From assembly GCA_946892075.1 (NCBI GenBank), contig CAMPNZ010000035.1:1-14401 (forward strand): a stretch of DNA of 14,401 nucleotides. The letters are read 5' to 3'. Positions 1-7,933 of this stretch are shown here, in pieces. The DNA is from an uncultured Coriobacteriales bacterium. Lineage in GTDB: Bacteria; Actinomycetota; Coriobacteriia; Coriobacteriales; Eggerthellaceae. The stretch's first letter is position 1; each line of letters opens with the position of its first letter. Position numbers and translations under genes: made by a program. The notes below the pieces were generated by a model. It was given only the letters and a program-made list of their open reading frames with translations. It did not search any database and had not been told where the DNA came from.

Positions 1-1703
1 GCAGGAACATTACAAACGCACGACGCAATAGTAAGCGCATCGGCAAAACGTCGCGCAGCCTTGGTGGGAGAAATGCATCGCGCAGGTGCGTATTCGCTAA
101 TGTGCAAATACAGCTGCTGGGGAGTTTGTTGGAAATCGGGCGTTGGCGCAGCGCTGTATACATCGATTGCAAGTGCATATTCAGGCAGGTCAGCGTCGTA
201 AAGGCGATAATTTGCAACCTGACTGGTGCGCGCAAACTTTCGTCTTTCGCGCAGCAACTTAATTAAGCGTTGAGCGAATTGCAAGGAGCCTTCTTCGTGA
301 AGGTATAAGGGATGAGGAGCACCGCCATTTGTGTCGCTTACCTGGTATAATGCACCTTTTACACAGGAACGTACGCAATCGATAAGCGCTAGCGACACCG
401 TTTGATGCGCGCATGAAAGTTCAAGCGTTGAAACGGTGCTTGAAGCGGCACAGGCGCTGGATTCGGGCGCGGGGTCTTCTTGAGCGATACAGCTTGTTAC
501 GAAGGATCCGTCAAGCGTAGCTGCGCATACCGTATTAGAAAGCTGGTGTATGCACTGCAACATAAGCTGCTGACAGGCAATAGTAGAAGCGTGCGAATGC
601 GCAGACGACAGCGCATAACACGACGCAACAACAAGCTTGTTTTCTGAAGCATTGCCTGCGCATACGCTTGCTTGCAGCGCTTCAATGCCTCGCGTGATGT
701 TCATCGAGTTTACCATCAAGCACTGCACCGCGCTGCATGCTACCAAAGCTCCAAGATGAGCAGCTTTAAGCTGCTTGATTATGCGCTGCTGAGAGGCGGC
801 ATGCGTGCACATAAGCGCCCAGGCACTTTCTCGTTTCGCCTGTACATCGCCAATAAATTGCTGAATGGCATCGGTGTAGGCACGCGTAGCTTGATTGTGC
901 ACATCGTTCCACATGTCACTATCATGCAACGCCCACGCGCGAACACCCCATGAACGACGATACGCATGAATGGGAACGTCCAAGCGCGCACACAAGGCCT
1001 CAAGCAGAAAAATAGCACTATACGCGCACGGATCAATAAGCGTACAAGCGGGCGTTTGCTGGCAGATGCGCTGCGCCAAAACAGCACAAACAAGGGCCTC
1101 AAGTGGTGCTTTTTCATGCACTCGGTCGTCAAAATAAAAACGCCGCCCCAGCGTTCCGCCACTAAGGTCAAGTGAAAGAGTAGCACGATTTTCACGCAAA
1201 CGCACGTCGATAGAAGCGCATACCTGCTGCTGTGCAGCCAAACTACGCTTATCGCGCGCACCTTTGATGTGCACCGTTTCCTGTGAACGCGCAGCGCGCA
1301 AGGTGTCAACGATGGCATCTTTTACTTTGAGGGCTGTAAAGTGCGTATTGCGAAGTTGCTGATGCGTACCTGCTGCTTTAACGGCAATCGTGGCGCCTGG
1401 CGCAATAATATCGCACCAGTTCAGATCAGTAACATGGCGATAGAGCGTATCGGCATCGGGTGCGGGAACACGCGCAAGTATAAGTGTTACGCGCGCTGCA
1501 AGGCGGCTGTACAGCAAAAACGTATAAATGTGCAGCTTATCAGCAAAAAATGCCACACCGCTTTGAAGCGGGCGAACGCGCTTAATGCCAAGCGTTTTCA
1601 TTTCCTGCGCAAGCAATTGCTGAGAACCAGGCAAACAACTGGCATAACACTCAAACGTATCGCGCGGTAAAGCCTGTGCCGCGCTGTTCTCACTACACTT
1701 CAA
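1..1703 (-). CDS. rlmKL: RlmKL-type THUMP 23S rRNA methyltransferase, partial (runs off left edge), RlmL half degenerate
   Basis: The minus frame is open for 567 codons to the window edge, so the C-terminus is missing. The family fuses RlmL (m2G2445) and RlmK (m7G2069) of 23S rRNA and uses SAM. Residues about 18-135 match the N-terminal ferredoxin-like/THUMP part (FECYASCLPG, RVRPLQSGVAF, GTHQQLRNTHFTALKVKDAI). Residues 248-272 match the RlmL family (RRSWGVRAWALHD). Residues 475-545 match the start of the RlmK half (FAQRL, YRLYDADLPEYALAIDVY, ISEYAP). The expected DPxCGSGT SAM loop is DPCAYSAIF (224-232), and NPPYGER appears replaced by a stretch around LVVASCYALS (357-366), so RlmL activity is doubtful. 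The only usable start before the conserved region is TTG at 1703, which overlaps the rpoD end by 11 bases and has no clear RBS. The catalytic core of the RlmK half lies outside the window. Family assignment is firm; the start is tentative. Confidence 0.85.
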   Translation of the reverse strand, partial: MKCSENSAAQALPRDTFECYASCLPGSQQLLAQEMKTLGIKRVRPLQSGVAFFADKLHIYTFLLYSRLAARVTLILARVPAPDADTLYRHVTDLNWCDIIAPGATIAVKAAGTHQQLRNTHFTALKVKDAIVDTLRAARSQETVHIKGARDKRSLAAQQQVCASIDVRLRENRATLSLDLSGGTLGRRFYFDDRVHEKAPLEALVCAVLAQRICQQTPACTLIDPCAYSAIFLLEALCARLDVPIHAYRRSWGVRAWALHDSDMWNDVHNQATRAYTDAIQQFIGDVQAKRESAWALMCTHAASQQRIIKQLKAAHLGALVACSAVQCLMVNSMNITRGIEALQASVCAGNASENKLVVASCYALSSAHSHASTIACQQLMLQCIHQLSNTVCAATLDGSFVTSCIAQEDPAPESSACAASSTVSTLELSCAHQTVSLALIDCVRSCVKGALYQVSDTNGGAPHPLYLHEEGSLQFAQRLIKLLRERRKFARTSQVANYRLYDADLPEYALAIDVYSAAPTPDFQQTPQQLYLHISEYAPARCISPTKAARRFADALTIASCVCNVP

Positions 1704-3723
1704 GGTAGTCTTTCAATTTTGACGAACGCGAAGGATGGCGCAGCTTCGCAAGCGTTTTACTTTCAATCTGACGAATGCGCTCACGCGTTACTTTAAACTC
1801 GCGACCCACCTCTTCCAAGGTGCGCGGGTGTCCATCTTCCAAACCAAAACGAAGCACAATCACTTTGCGCTCACGTTCCGCTAAACCATCAAGCACTTTT
1901 GCAAGCTGCTTTTGGAGCATGGAATAACTAGCGGCTTCAGCTGGCGCAATCGTCGCTTCATCTTCAATGAAATCACCCAGCTGAGAATCTTCTTCCTCGC
2001 CGATAGGTGTTTCCAAACTAACGGGTTCTTGGCTAATTTTTTGAATTTCGCGCACTTTTTCGGCCGTCATGCCCATCTCTTTGCCGATTTCTTCAGGTGT
2101 AGGTTCGCGCCCGAGCGTTTGAAGCAAATTTCGCTGAATGCGCACCAATTTATTGATAGTTTCAACCATGTGAACAGGGATGCGAATGGTGCGCGCCTGA
2201 TCGGCGATGGCGCGGGTAATTGCTTGGCGAATCCACCATGTTGCGTAGGTGGAAAACTTGAAGCCCTTCGTGTAGTCGAACTTCTCAACAGCGCGAATAA
2301 GTCCTAAATTGCCCTCTTGGATAAGGTCAAGGAACAGCATGCCGCGTCCAACATAACGCTTCGCGATAGACACAACCAAGCGCAAGTTTGCCTCAATAAG
2401 CATTTGTTTAGCGTCAAGGCCCGTCATTTCAATACGCGAGAGTTTGCGGCGCTCCAAGCGCGACAGCTCCGTACCGGCAGCATCCAGCTCTTCAAGCTTG
2501 CGACCAGCCTTAATGCCGTCCTCAATTTTCTTCGCAAGGTCAACTTCTTCGTTGGCATCAAGCAACGACACTTTGCCGATTTCCTTCAAATACATGCGAA
2601 CGGGATCGCCCGTCAGCATCGTCACTCCGGTATCAACCGTCCGCACGCGGCCCGATTTAATCTTCGACGTGCGCGACGCCTTCACTTTTGGCAGCGGAGC
2701 ATCAGGCACTGCATTGAGTTCTTCCTCGGGAATGCCTTCGAGCAAGTCGGTTTCGTGTGTAATAACTTTCTCCAGGTCGGAGGCCGACATGTCATCAATG
2801 GACACATCATCAAATGTTTCTGCTGTTAAATCGTCAACCGAAGGCTCTGCGTCGATGTCAGAAGATGCTGCGCTAGCCGATGAAGCGGTGCTTGCGTTCT
2901 TGTTCGCGTGGGATGCGCTTGAAGGAGAAGCGACGCTGGATGGTGCGCTTGCTTTTGCACGACTGCTTGACGTGCGGCTTGATTCTTTCTTCGCGTGCGG
3001 AGTGCTGGATGCAGAACTGGCGTCGGCAGCAGATGCGCTGGTCGCGCTTTCGTTGTTGGCACTTGGCTGAACGCTTGTGGCTGTGGCAGACTTCTTGGAA
3101 CTTGCTGCTTTTTTAGAAGCTGCAGAGTTAGCAGCTTTCTTCGTTGAGGCAGCGCTTGCCGTTTTCTTTGACTTTGAAGTTTTTTCAGCAGCTGTTTCTT
3201 TTTTTTCTGAAGCGTTGCTGCTAGCCGATGCCTCTTTTTTAGAACGCACAGATTTCTTTTCTGACGAGGCGTTTTCCTTACTCGACTTTTCAGTTGAAGA
3301 CACTTCACTGCTTACCGTGCTTGTTTTTTTACGAGAAGAACTTTTCTTTGCAGCGGTGCTATTGGAGGTATTTTTTGAAGCGGTATCAGGCGTTTTATCT
3401 TGTGCTGCGGGCGTTTGCGGGCTTTTTTTGCTTTGAGCGCTTGTTGCAACTGTTGAACTTTTTTCACGTTTGGTGCTTGTAGCTTGCTTGGTGCTGGAAG
3501 TACTTTTTTTGCTCTTCTTGCCAGATTCAGTTTCATGTTTTGTTGAAGCTGTTTTCTTCGCTGCGGCCGCCTCTGAAACGCCATGTGAACGCGAAGCTTT
3601 TGATTTTTTTGTAGTTTTTTCTTCTTGAACGCTTTGCTCGCCTACTGGCTCCTGAACACGGTCATTCGAAGCGCTTGTTCCTTTTTTAGCATTTACTTGG
3701 GATTTTTTTGATTTAACAGTCAC
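1693..3723 (-). CDS. rpoD: RNA polymerase primary sigma factor (sigma-70/RpoD/SigA)
   Basis: This is the housekeeping sigma factor that directs RNA polymerase to -10/-35 promoters. The protein has 676 residues. Residues 1-about 290 are a low-complexity Ala/Ser/Thr/Lys-rich extension, followed by an acidic stretch (292-345). Region 1.2 is at 373-404 (DPVRMYLKEIG), region 2 at 443-513 (ANLRLVVSIAKRYVGRG, FDYTKGFKFSTYATWWIRQ), region 3 at 514-590, and region 4 at 603-676 with the helix-turn-helix TLEEVGREFKVTRERIRQIE. The start is GTG at 3723 with GAAAGGA about 8 bases upstream. The conserved core is complete; the extension makes the protein longer than E. coli RpoD (613) or M. tuberculosis SigA (528). 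It has its own upstream gap after priA, and rlmKL overlaps its end, so the two are probably cotranscribed. Confidence 0.97.
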   Translation of the reverse strand: MTVKSKKSQVNAKKGTSASNDRVQEPVGEQSVQEEKTTKKSKASRSHGVSEAAAAKKTASTKHETESGKKSKKSTSSTKQATSTKREKSSTVATSAQSKKSPQTPAAQDKTPDTASKNTSNSTAAKKSSSRKKTSTVSSEVSSTEKSSKENASSEKKSVRSKKEASASSNASEKKETAAEKTSKSKKTASAASTKKAANSAASKKAASSKKSATATSVQPSANNESATSASAADASSASSTPHAKKESSRTSSSRAKASAPSSVASPSSASHANKNASTASSASAASSDIDAEPSVDDLTAETFDDVSIDDMSASDLEKVITHETDLLEGIPEEELNAVPDAPLPKVKASRTSKIKSGRVRTVDTGVTMLTGDPVRMYLKEIGKVSLLDANEEVDLAKKIEDGIKAGRKLEELDAAGTELSRLERRKLSRIEMTGLDAKQMLIEANLRLVVSIAKRYVGRGMLFLDLIQEGNLGLIRAVEKFDYTKGFKFSTYATWWIRQAITRAIADQARTIRIPVHMVETINKLVRIQRNLLQTLGREPTPEEIGKEMGMTAEKVREIQKISQEPVSLETPIGEEEDSQLGDFIEDEATIAPAEAASYSMLQKQLAKVLDGLAERERKVIVLRFGLEDGHPRTLEEVGREFKVTRERIRQIESKTLAKLRHPSRSSKLKDYLEV

Positions 3724-3790
3724 AAATATATCCTTTCACTGCTGAAATTAAGCACTCTATTTACTTAAATATATGAATTTTGACGCAATA

Positions 3791-3810
3791 ATACAAAATG
3801 CATTGTATCA
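3791..3810 (-). promoter_or_regulatory. Candidate rpoD promoter (extended -10) inside an imperfect palindrome
   Basis: On the minus strand TGATACAAT (3802-3810) is an extended -10 (TGnTATAAT type, one mismatch in the hexamer), about 75 bases before the rpoD GTG. No good -35 is present at 16-18 bases, which extended -10 promoters can tolerate. The hexamer lies in an imperfect inverted repeat, ATACAA-AATGCA-TTGTAT (3791-3808), which could be an operator. The rest of the 186-base priA-rpoD gap is AT-rich, with two copies of ATTCAGCAC (3889-3897 and 3899-3907) next to the priA stop. Confidence 0.45.
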
Positions 3811-3909
3811 TTTTTTTGTCACGAAAAGCGCATGCCACGTGACGCCACACAAACTACAAAAGTTCACATTACAGCAGATAGCAGCATTATTCAGCACCAT
3901 TCAGCACGA

Positions 3910-6366
3910 TTACATAACGCTTAAAGGGTCTACATCCAAAGCAATATTCACACCCGCAACAGCTTTGCGTTTGCGCACCAAATCGTACAAAACATCAGAA
4001 ACAGCAGCGTCACGAGGCGCTTTTATAAAAATGTGAAAGCGATAAATTTCACGCACTTTCTCAAGCACGCACGCAAGAACATCAGATACCCACCACGTGC
4101 TACATTCCTTTGACGCAAGATGCTCCATCAACGCGCAGCGAAACTGCTCCAAAGCGCGGCGCGTACCGTCTTTTTGAGAGCCCCATGCCAAAATATTGAC
4201 GCACGATGTGAACGGAGGGTAGCCGAACTGCCTGCGTTTTTCCAGTTCGCCGCTTATAAATGCAGCGCGATCGTAATGTGCAGCTGCTTGAATGGGCAGT
4301 GTGCGCGGGTTATATGTTTGCAAGATAACGCGCCCAGGCAACACATCGCGCCCCGCGCGTCCCGCCACCTGTTCAATTAAATTGAAGGTGCGCTCATGAC
4401 TGCGATAATCTGGTAAATTAAGCGTTGTATCAGCGTTTATGATGCCAACAAGCGTTACGTCTTTGAAATCGAGGCCCTTGGCAATCATTTGCGTTCCCAG
4501 CAAAACGGCGCCTGTTTCGTATGACGCAAACTCATCAAGCAAGCGCTCGTGCGCATAGCGCGCAGAGGTGGTATCGGCGTCCATGCGGACCACCGGCACC
4601 TCGTACGTAAGCGCAACTTGCTGACTTAAAAAGCTGTGCAATTCCGCTTCAACACGCTGCGTTCCCGCACCAAATTTCTTCAAGTACGGGCTGTTACAAA
4701 CAGGACAAACCGCAGGTAAAGGTGCACTATATCCGCAATGATGGCACATTAAGCGATGGTTTACTTCATGAAAGGTAAGCTTGGTTGAACAGTGCGTACA
4801 CTCAGGCGTATAACCGCAATCACGACACAACACGAAGCGAGCAAAACCGCGCTGGTTAAGCATAAGAACCGCTTTATGATTGTGTTGCAGCGTGTGAACA
4901 AGCGCTTGCTGAAGCGTGCGCGAAAACATCGAACGCGAACCGCCGCCAAATTCGGCTGCCATGTCAACAACCGTTATGGGCGGCATGGGAGCGCCGTTTG
5001 CACGCGTAGTAAGCTTTACGTGATGCCAGTTTTTACGCTTAACCGCTTCAAGCGTTTCAAGCGACGGCGTGGCCGAGCCAAGCACCAACGTAGCTGCTGT
5101 TTGCTGCGCCATCCACCAGGCAACATCGCGCGCATGATAACGCGGCGCTGCTTCTTGCTTGTAGGTTTCAACGTGTTCTTCATCGATAATGATAAGGCCG
5201 ATATCGCGCAAGGGGCAAAACAGTGCACTGCGCGCACCAACCACAACGCGTGCGTGGCGCTGATAGATGCTTTGCCACTGCTCAAAGCGCTCTTTTGTGG
5301 TAAGGCGCGAGTGCAAAAGCGCAACCATATTGCCAAAACGACCGCGAAATCGCGCAACTGTTTGCGGTGTAAGCGAAATTTCGGGAACAAGAACGATGGC
5401 GTTTTTCCCTTCCTGCAAACAATGCGCAATGGCTTCAAGATACACTTCCGTTTTGCCTGAGCCCGTTACGCCGTCCACGACAACTGCCTGACCACAGGCA
5501 CTATCCATGCACTGCGTGATGCAAGAGATGGCGGCGCGCTGGTGCTCGTTAAGCTGAAACGGGCGCGTATAGTGCGGCTGGTTCACACTGGAAAGCGCGT
5601 AGGAATGCGCTTGCACTGTTTTGGTGATGAAGCCTTTTTTGACGAGGGAATTAACAGTGCTTGTTGCGCGATCAAATTGAAGCGCAAGCTCGCTTAGCAG
5701 CAAAGGGCCAGCTTTCAGCGCATCAAGCAGCGCACTTTGGCGATGCGCATTGCGCGGAGGCGCATAGGCAGCACCTTCGGGCGTAATTTCAAGCCACGTA
5801 TCTTGCTGCGCGTGCATAACAGGACCGCGATAGATCCATGCGCGTGAAGGCGCAGGTGCGGGCGCGGACGGTGGCATGGTATCGGCCGCGGGAACGGATG
5901 CACCATCACGTGCTCCATCGACAACGCGTTCCTCACCAGGAACGACAGGTGTTCCACCCGCAACAGATGCGGAAGTGGGCTCGCCACCCGTACCAGGTTC
6001 CCCATGCGGCGCGCGCACTACTTTTCCTACTCCACCGGGCGGCATAAAAAGGCGAATACAGGCTGATAACGGCGCGATATAGTAGCGCGCCATATAGTAT
6101 GCACATTGCAGTTGAAGCTGCGTGAAATACGGCTGCGAACACACGCGCTGTATCGATCGCAGGCGCTTAACAGGGCACGCACCCGCATCTGACGTGTAGA
6201 CGCGCGCAACAAATCCAAGAACGCTGCGCGCGCCAAGCGGAACCATAACAACACAACCCACTTCAAGCGGATAATCGACCTGGTCAGACGTGTCGTTTAC
6301 GCGATACGTGTACGTGCTTTCAAGACACGTGGATGCTACATCAACAATAACGTCAGCAAGCTTCAT
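3910..6366 (-). CDS. priA: Primosomal protein N' (replication restart helicase PriA)
   Basis: PriA is a 3'-5' superfamily 2 helicase that recognises stalled replication forks and reloads the replicative helicase. The protein has 818 residues. The N-terminal DNA-binding part (1-115) and a winged-helix part (about 205-255) precede the helicase core: Walker A GVTGSGKT (299-306), DEEH (395-398), GSATPS (430-435), QVAGRAGR (666-673). Eight cysteines in four CxxC pairs (514/517, 523/526, 541/544, 554/557) form the two family zinc sites. All key motifs are intact. It is longer than E. coli PriA (732) because of a Pro/Gly/Ala/Ser-rich insert at about 117-174. The ATG at 6366 is 9 bases after the metK stop and has no strong RBS, suggesting translational coupling to metK. 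Confidence 0.97.
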   Translation of the reverse strand: MKLADVIVDVASTCLESTYTYRVNDTSDQVDYPLEVGCVVMVPLGARSVLGFVARVYTSDAGACPVKRLRSIQRVCSQPYFTQLQLQCAYYMARYYIAPLSACIRLFMPPGGVGKVVRAPHGEPGTGGEPTSASVAGGTPVVPGEERVVDGARDGASVPAADTMPPSAPAPAPSRAWIYRGPVMHAQQDTWLEITPEGAAYAPPRNAHRQSALLDALKAGPLLLSELALQFDRATSTVNSLVKKGFITKTVQAHSYALSSVNQPHYTRPFQLNEHQRAAISCITQCMDSACGQAVVVDGVTGSGKTEVYLEAIAHCLQEGKNAIVLVPEISLTPQTVARFRGRFGNMVALLHSRLTTKERFEQWQSIYQRHARVVVGARSALFCPLRDIGLIIIDEEHVETYKQEAAPRYHARDVAWWMAQQTAATLVLGSATPSLETLEAVKRKNWHHVKLTTRANGAPMPPITVVDMAAEFGGGSRSMFSRTLQQALVHTLQHNHKAVLMLNQRGFARFVLCRDCGYTPECTHCSTKLTFHEVNHRLMCHHCGYSAPLPAVCPVCNSPYLKKFGAGTQRVEAELHSFLSQQVALTYEVPVVRMDADTTSARYAHERLLDEFASYETGAVLLGTQMIAKGLDFKDVTLVGIINADTTLNLPDYRSHERTFNLIEQVAGRAGRDVLPGRVILQTYNPRTLPIQAAAHYDRAAFISGELEKRRQFGYPPFTSCVNILAWGSQKDGTRRALEQFRCALMEHLASKECSTWWVSDVLACVLEKVREIYRFHIFIKAPRDAAVSDVLYDLVRKRKAVAGVNIALDVDPLSVM

Positions 6367-6375
6367 GGTGCATCG

Positions 6376-7659
6376 TTACGAAAGCGCAGCAACGGCGCGC
6401 GTAAGCTTGTCAACCATGTTGGTTTGCTCCCACGTAAAATCGGGTAATTCACGACCAAAATGGCCGTAACTTGCCGTTTTGCGATAAATCGGGCGGCGCA
6501 AATCGAGCTCGTCGATAATAGCTGCAGGGCGCAAATCGAATACCTGCGCAATAGCACGCTCAATAAGGTGTTCGTCAACATGTGCACTGCCAAAGGTGTC
6601 AACCATAATCGATACGGGATGCGCAACGCCAATAGCGTACGCTACCTGCACTTCACAGCGTGACGCAAGCTTTGCAGCAACAACATTTTTCGCAACCCAA
6701 CGCGCTGCATACGCAGCTGAGCGGTCAACTTTCGTGCAGTCTTTTCCTGAGAACGCGCCGCCGCCATGGCGACCCATGCCGCCATAGGTATCAACAATAA
6801 TTTTGCGGCCCGTTAAGCCGGCGTCACCCATAGGGCCACCCACAACAAAACGCCCGGTAGGATTGATAAACACCTGCGCGTCACGCGCAAGCTCAATGTG
6901 CGCGGCTTCAAGCACAGGATGCACAACAAAGCGCACAATATCGTCGCGCAAGGTGTCCATTGACACATCTTCTGCATGCTGTGTTGACACCACAACGCGC
7001 TCAACTGCTTGCGGGCGTCCATCAACATAACGTATCGTGACCTGCGTTTTTCCATCGGGACGCAAATAGTCGAGCGTTTCATTTTTGCGCACCTCGGTAA
7101 GCTTCTCGGCAAGGCGATGCGCAACATAAATGGGCATCGGCATAAGCGTTGGCGTTTCGTCGCACGCATAGCCAAACATCATGCCTTGGTCACCTGCGCC
7201 GATAGTGTCGTACTTATCAAGTGCGTGTTCACTGTCAGAACCTGCAGCATGCTGAATTTCGTACGATTCGTCAACGCCAAGCGCAATATCAGGGCTTTGT
7301 TCGTGGATGGCATTCATAACGCCGCACGTGTGGGCGTCAAAACCATATTTGCCGCGATTGTAACCAATTTCATCGATAACGCTGCGCACAATTTCCGGCA
7401 CGTCAACATAGGCTTGCGTGCGCACTTCGCCGCCAACCACCACAAGTCCAGTAGAGATAAACGTTTCGCACGCGCAACGAAACAGCGCCGGATTTGCCGG
7501 TGCGCCATTGGGTGCAATATAGCCTGCACGCGCAAGATCGATTTCTTTTGCCAAAATTGCATCAAGAATTGCATCGGAAATCTGGTCGCACATTTTGTCG
7601 GGGTGACCTTCGGTAACCGATTCGGACGTAAACAAAAAAGAACGGGGCTGTGTATTCAT
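6376..7659 (-). CDS. metK: S-adenosylmethionine synthetase (methionine adenosyltransferase)
   Basis: MetK makes SAM from methionine and ATP in the cytoplasm, releasing phosphate and diphosphate. The 427-residue protein carries the family signatures: FTSESVTEGHPDK (10-22), GAGDQGMMFGYA (154-165), GGPMGDAGLTGRKIIVDTYGG (274-294) and GGGAFSGKDCTKVDRSAAY (299-317). Length is slightly above the usual 380-400 because of an extra stretch near residues 40-60 (AGYIAPNGAPANP). The ATG start has AAGGAG 7 bases upstream. It heads a minus-strand pair with priA, and its leader holds a possible SAM-sensing structure. Confidence 0.98.
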   Translation of the reverse strand: MNTQPRSFLFTSESVTEGHPDKMCDQISDAILDAILAKEIDLARAGYIAPNGAPANPALFRCACETFISTGLVVVGGEVRTQAYVDVPEIVRSVIDEIGYNRGKYGFDAHTCGVMNAIHEQSPDIALGVDESYEIQHAAGSDSEHALDKYDTIGAGDQGMMFGYACDETPTLMPMPIYVAHRLAEKLTEVRKNETLDYLRPDGKTQVTIRYVDGRPQAVERVVVSTQHAEDVSMDTLRDDIVRFVVHPVLEAAHIELARDAQVFINPTGRFVVGGPMGDAGLTGRKIIVDTYGGMGRHGGGAFSGKDCTKVDRSAAYAARWVAKNVVAAKLASRCEVQVAYAIGVAHPVSIMVDTFGSAHVDEHLIERAIAQVFDLRPAAIIDELDLRRPIYRKTASYGHFGRELPDFTWEQTNMVDKLTRAVAALS

Positions 7660-7734
7660 ATTTTCTCCTTTTGCCCCCTTGGAGTAGAGGTCAGTGTGGC
7701 GCTAACTCCACATACCCCTCGGGATTTATATGAC
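7660..7734 (-). promoter_or_regulatory. metK 5' leader with alternative pairings around the ribosome binding site; candidate riboswitch
   Basis: Read as minus-strand RNA, nested helices can form. UCCC (7721-7724) can pair with part of GGGGG (7674-7678), GAGG (7717-7720) with CCUC (7687-7690), and UGUGG (7708-7712) with CCACA (7695-7699) around an 8-base loop. ACUCC (7681-7685) can pair either with GGAGU running from the top of that hairpin into its loop (7705-7709) or, through CUCC (7681-7684), with the GGAG of the Shine-Dalgarno (7665-7668). This mutually exclusive arrangement is typical of translational control. I could not match it to a named SAM riboswitch class by eye. Pairings are seen in the sequence; ligand sensing is inference from the metK context. 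Confidence 0.4.
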
Positions 7735-7740
7735 GCATCT

Positions 7741-7746
7741 ATTATA
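7741..7746 (-). promoter_or_regulatory. Candidate -10 box of the metK-priA promoter
   Basis: A perfect TATAAT on the minus strand lies 81 bases before the metK ATG, placing transcription start near 7734 at the head of the structured leader. No convincing -35 hexamer is found 16-18 bases upstream, so confidence is moderate. Confidence 0.45.
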
Positions 7747-7836
7747 AAACGAATGGCGAAGAACCCAGGCGCGTTTTTTGCGAGTGTAACTTATCTGTGT
7801 TCTTTGGCTGATAGAGCGCGGCGGGCGTTTTACGGG

Positions 7837-7842
7837 TATAGT
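7837..7842 (+). promoter_or_regulatory. Weak candidate -10 box for the ATP-grasp gene
   Basis: TATAGT on the plus strand is about 90 bases before the ATG at 7934, in the divergent gap between metK and the ATP-grasp gene. No clear -35 is seen. Nothing else recognisable was found in this part of the gap. Confidence 0.25.
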
Positions 7843-7933
7843 AGAACGTACATAAGAATTGATTGTGCGCCGTAGAATTGAACGCGTGCGTTGAGGGGTA
7901 TACACAAACGTGACGAAAGAGGTGGCACGTACC

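Noticed and set aside
779..1318. A 179-residue minus-strand frame overlapping the methyltransferase gene
   Set aside because: It lies in another frame of the same strand inside the RlmKL coding sequence, which has clear family similarity. The peptide is Arg/Cys-rich and has no family features.
2444..3070. A 208-residue plus-strand frame antisense to rpoD
   Set aside because: It is a shadow of the Ala/Ser/Lys codon bias in the sigma factor and has no RBS or recognisable protein features.
7660..7740. Assigning the metK leader to SAM-III or SAM-VI
   Set aside because: The helices and conserved words of those classes could not be matched by eye, so only a generic candidate is reported.
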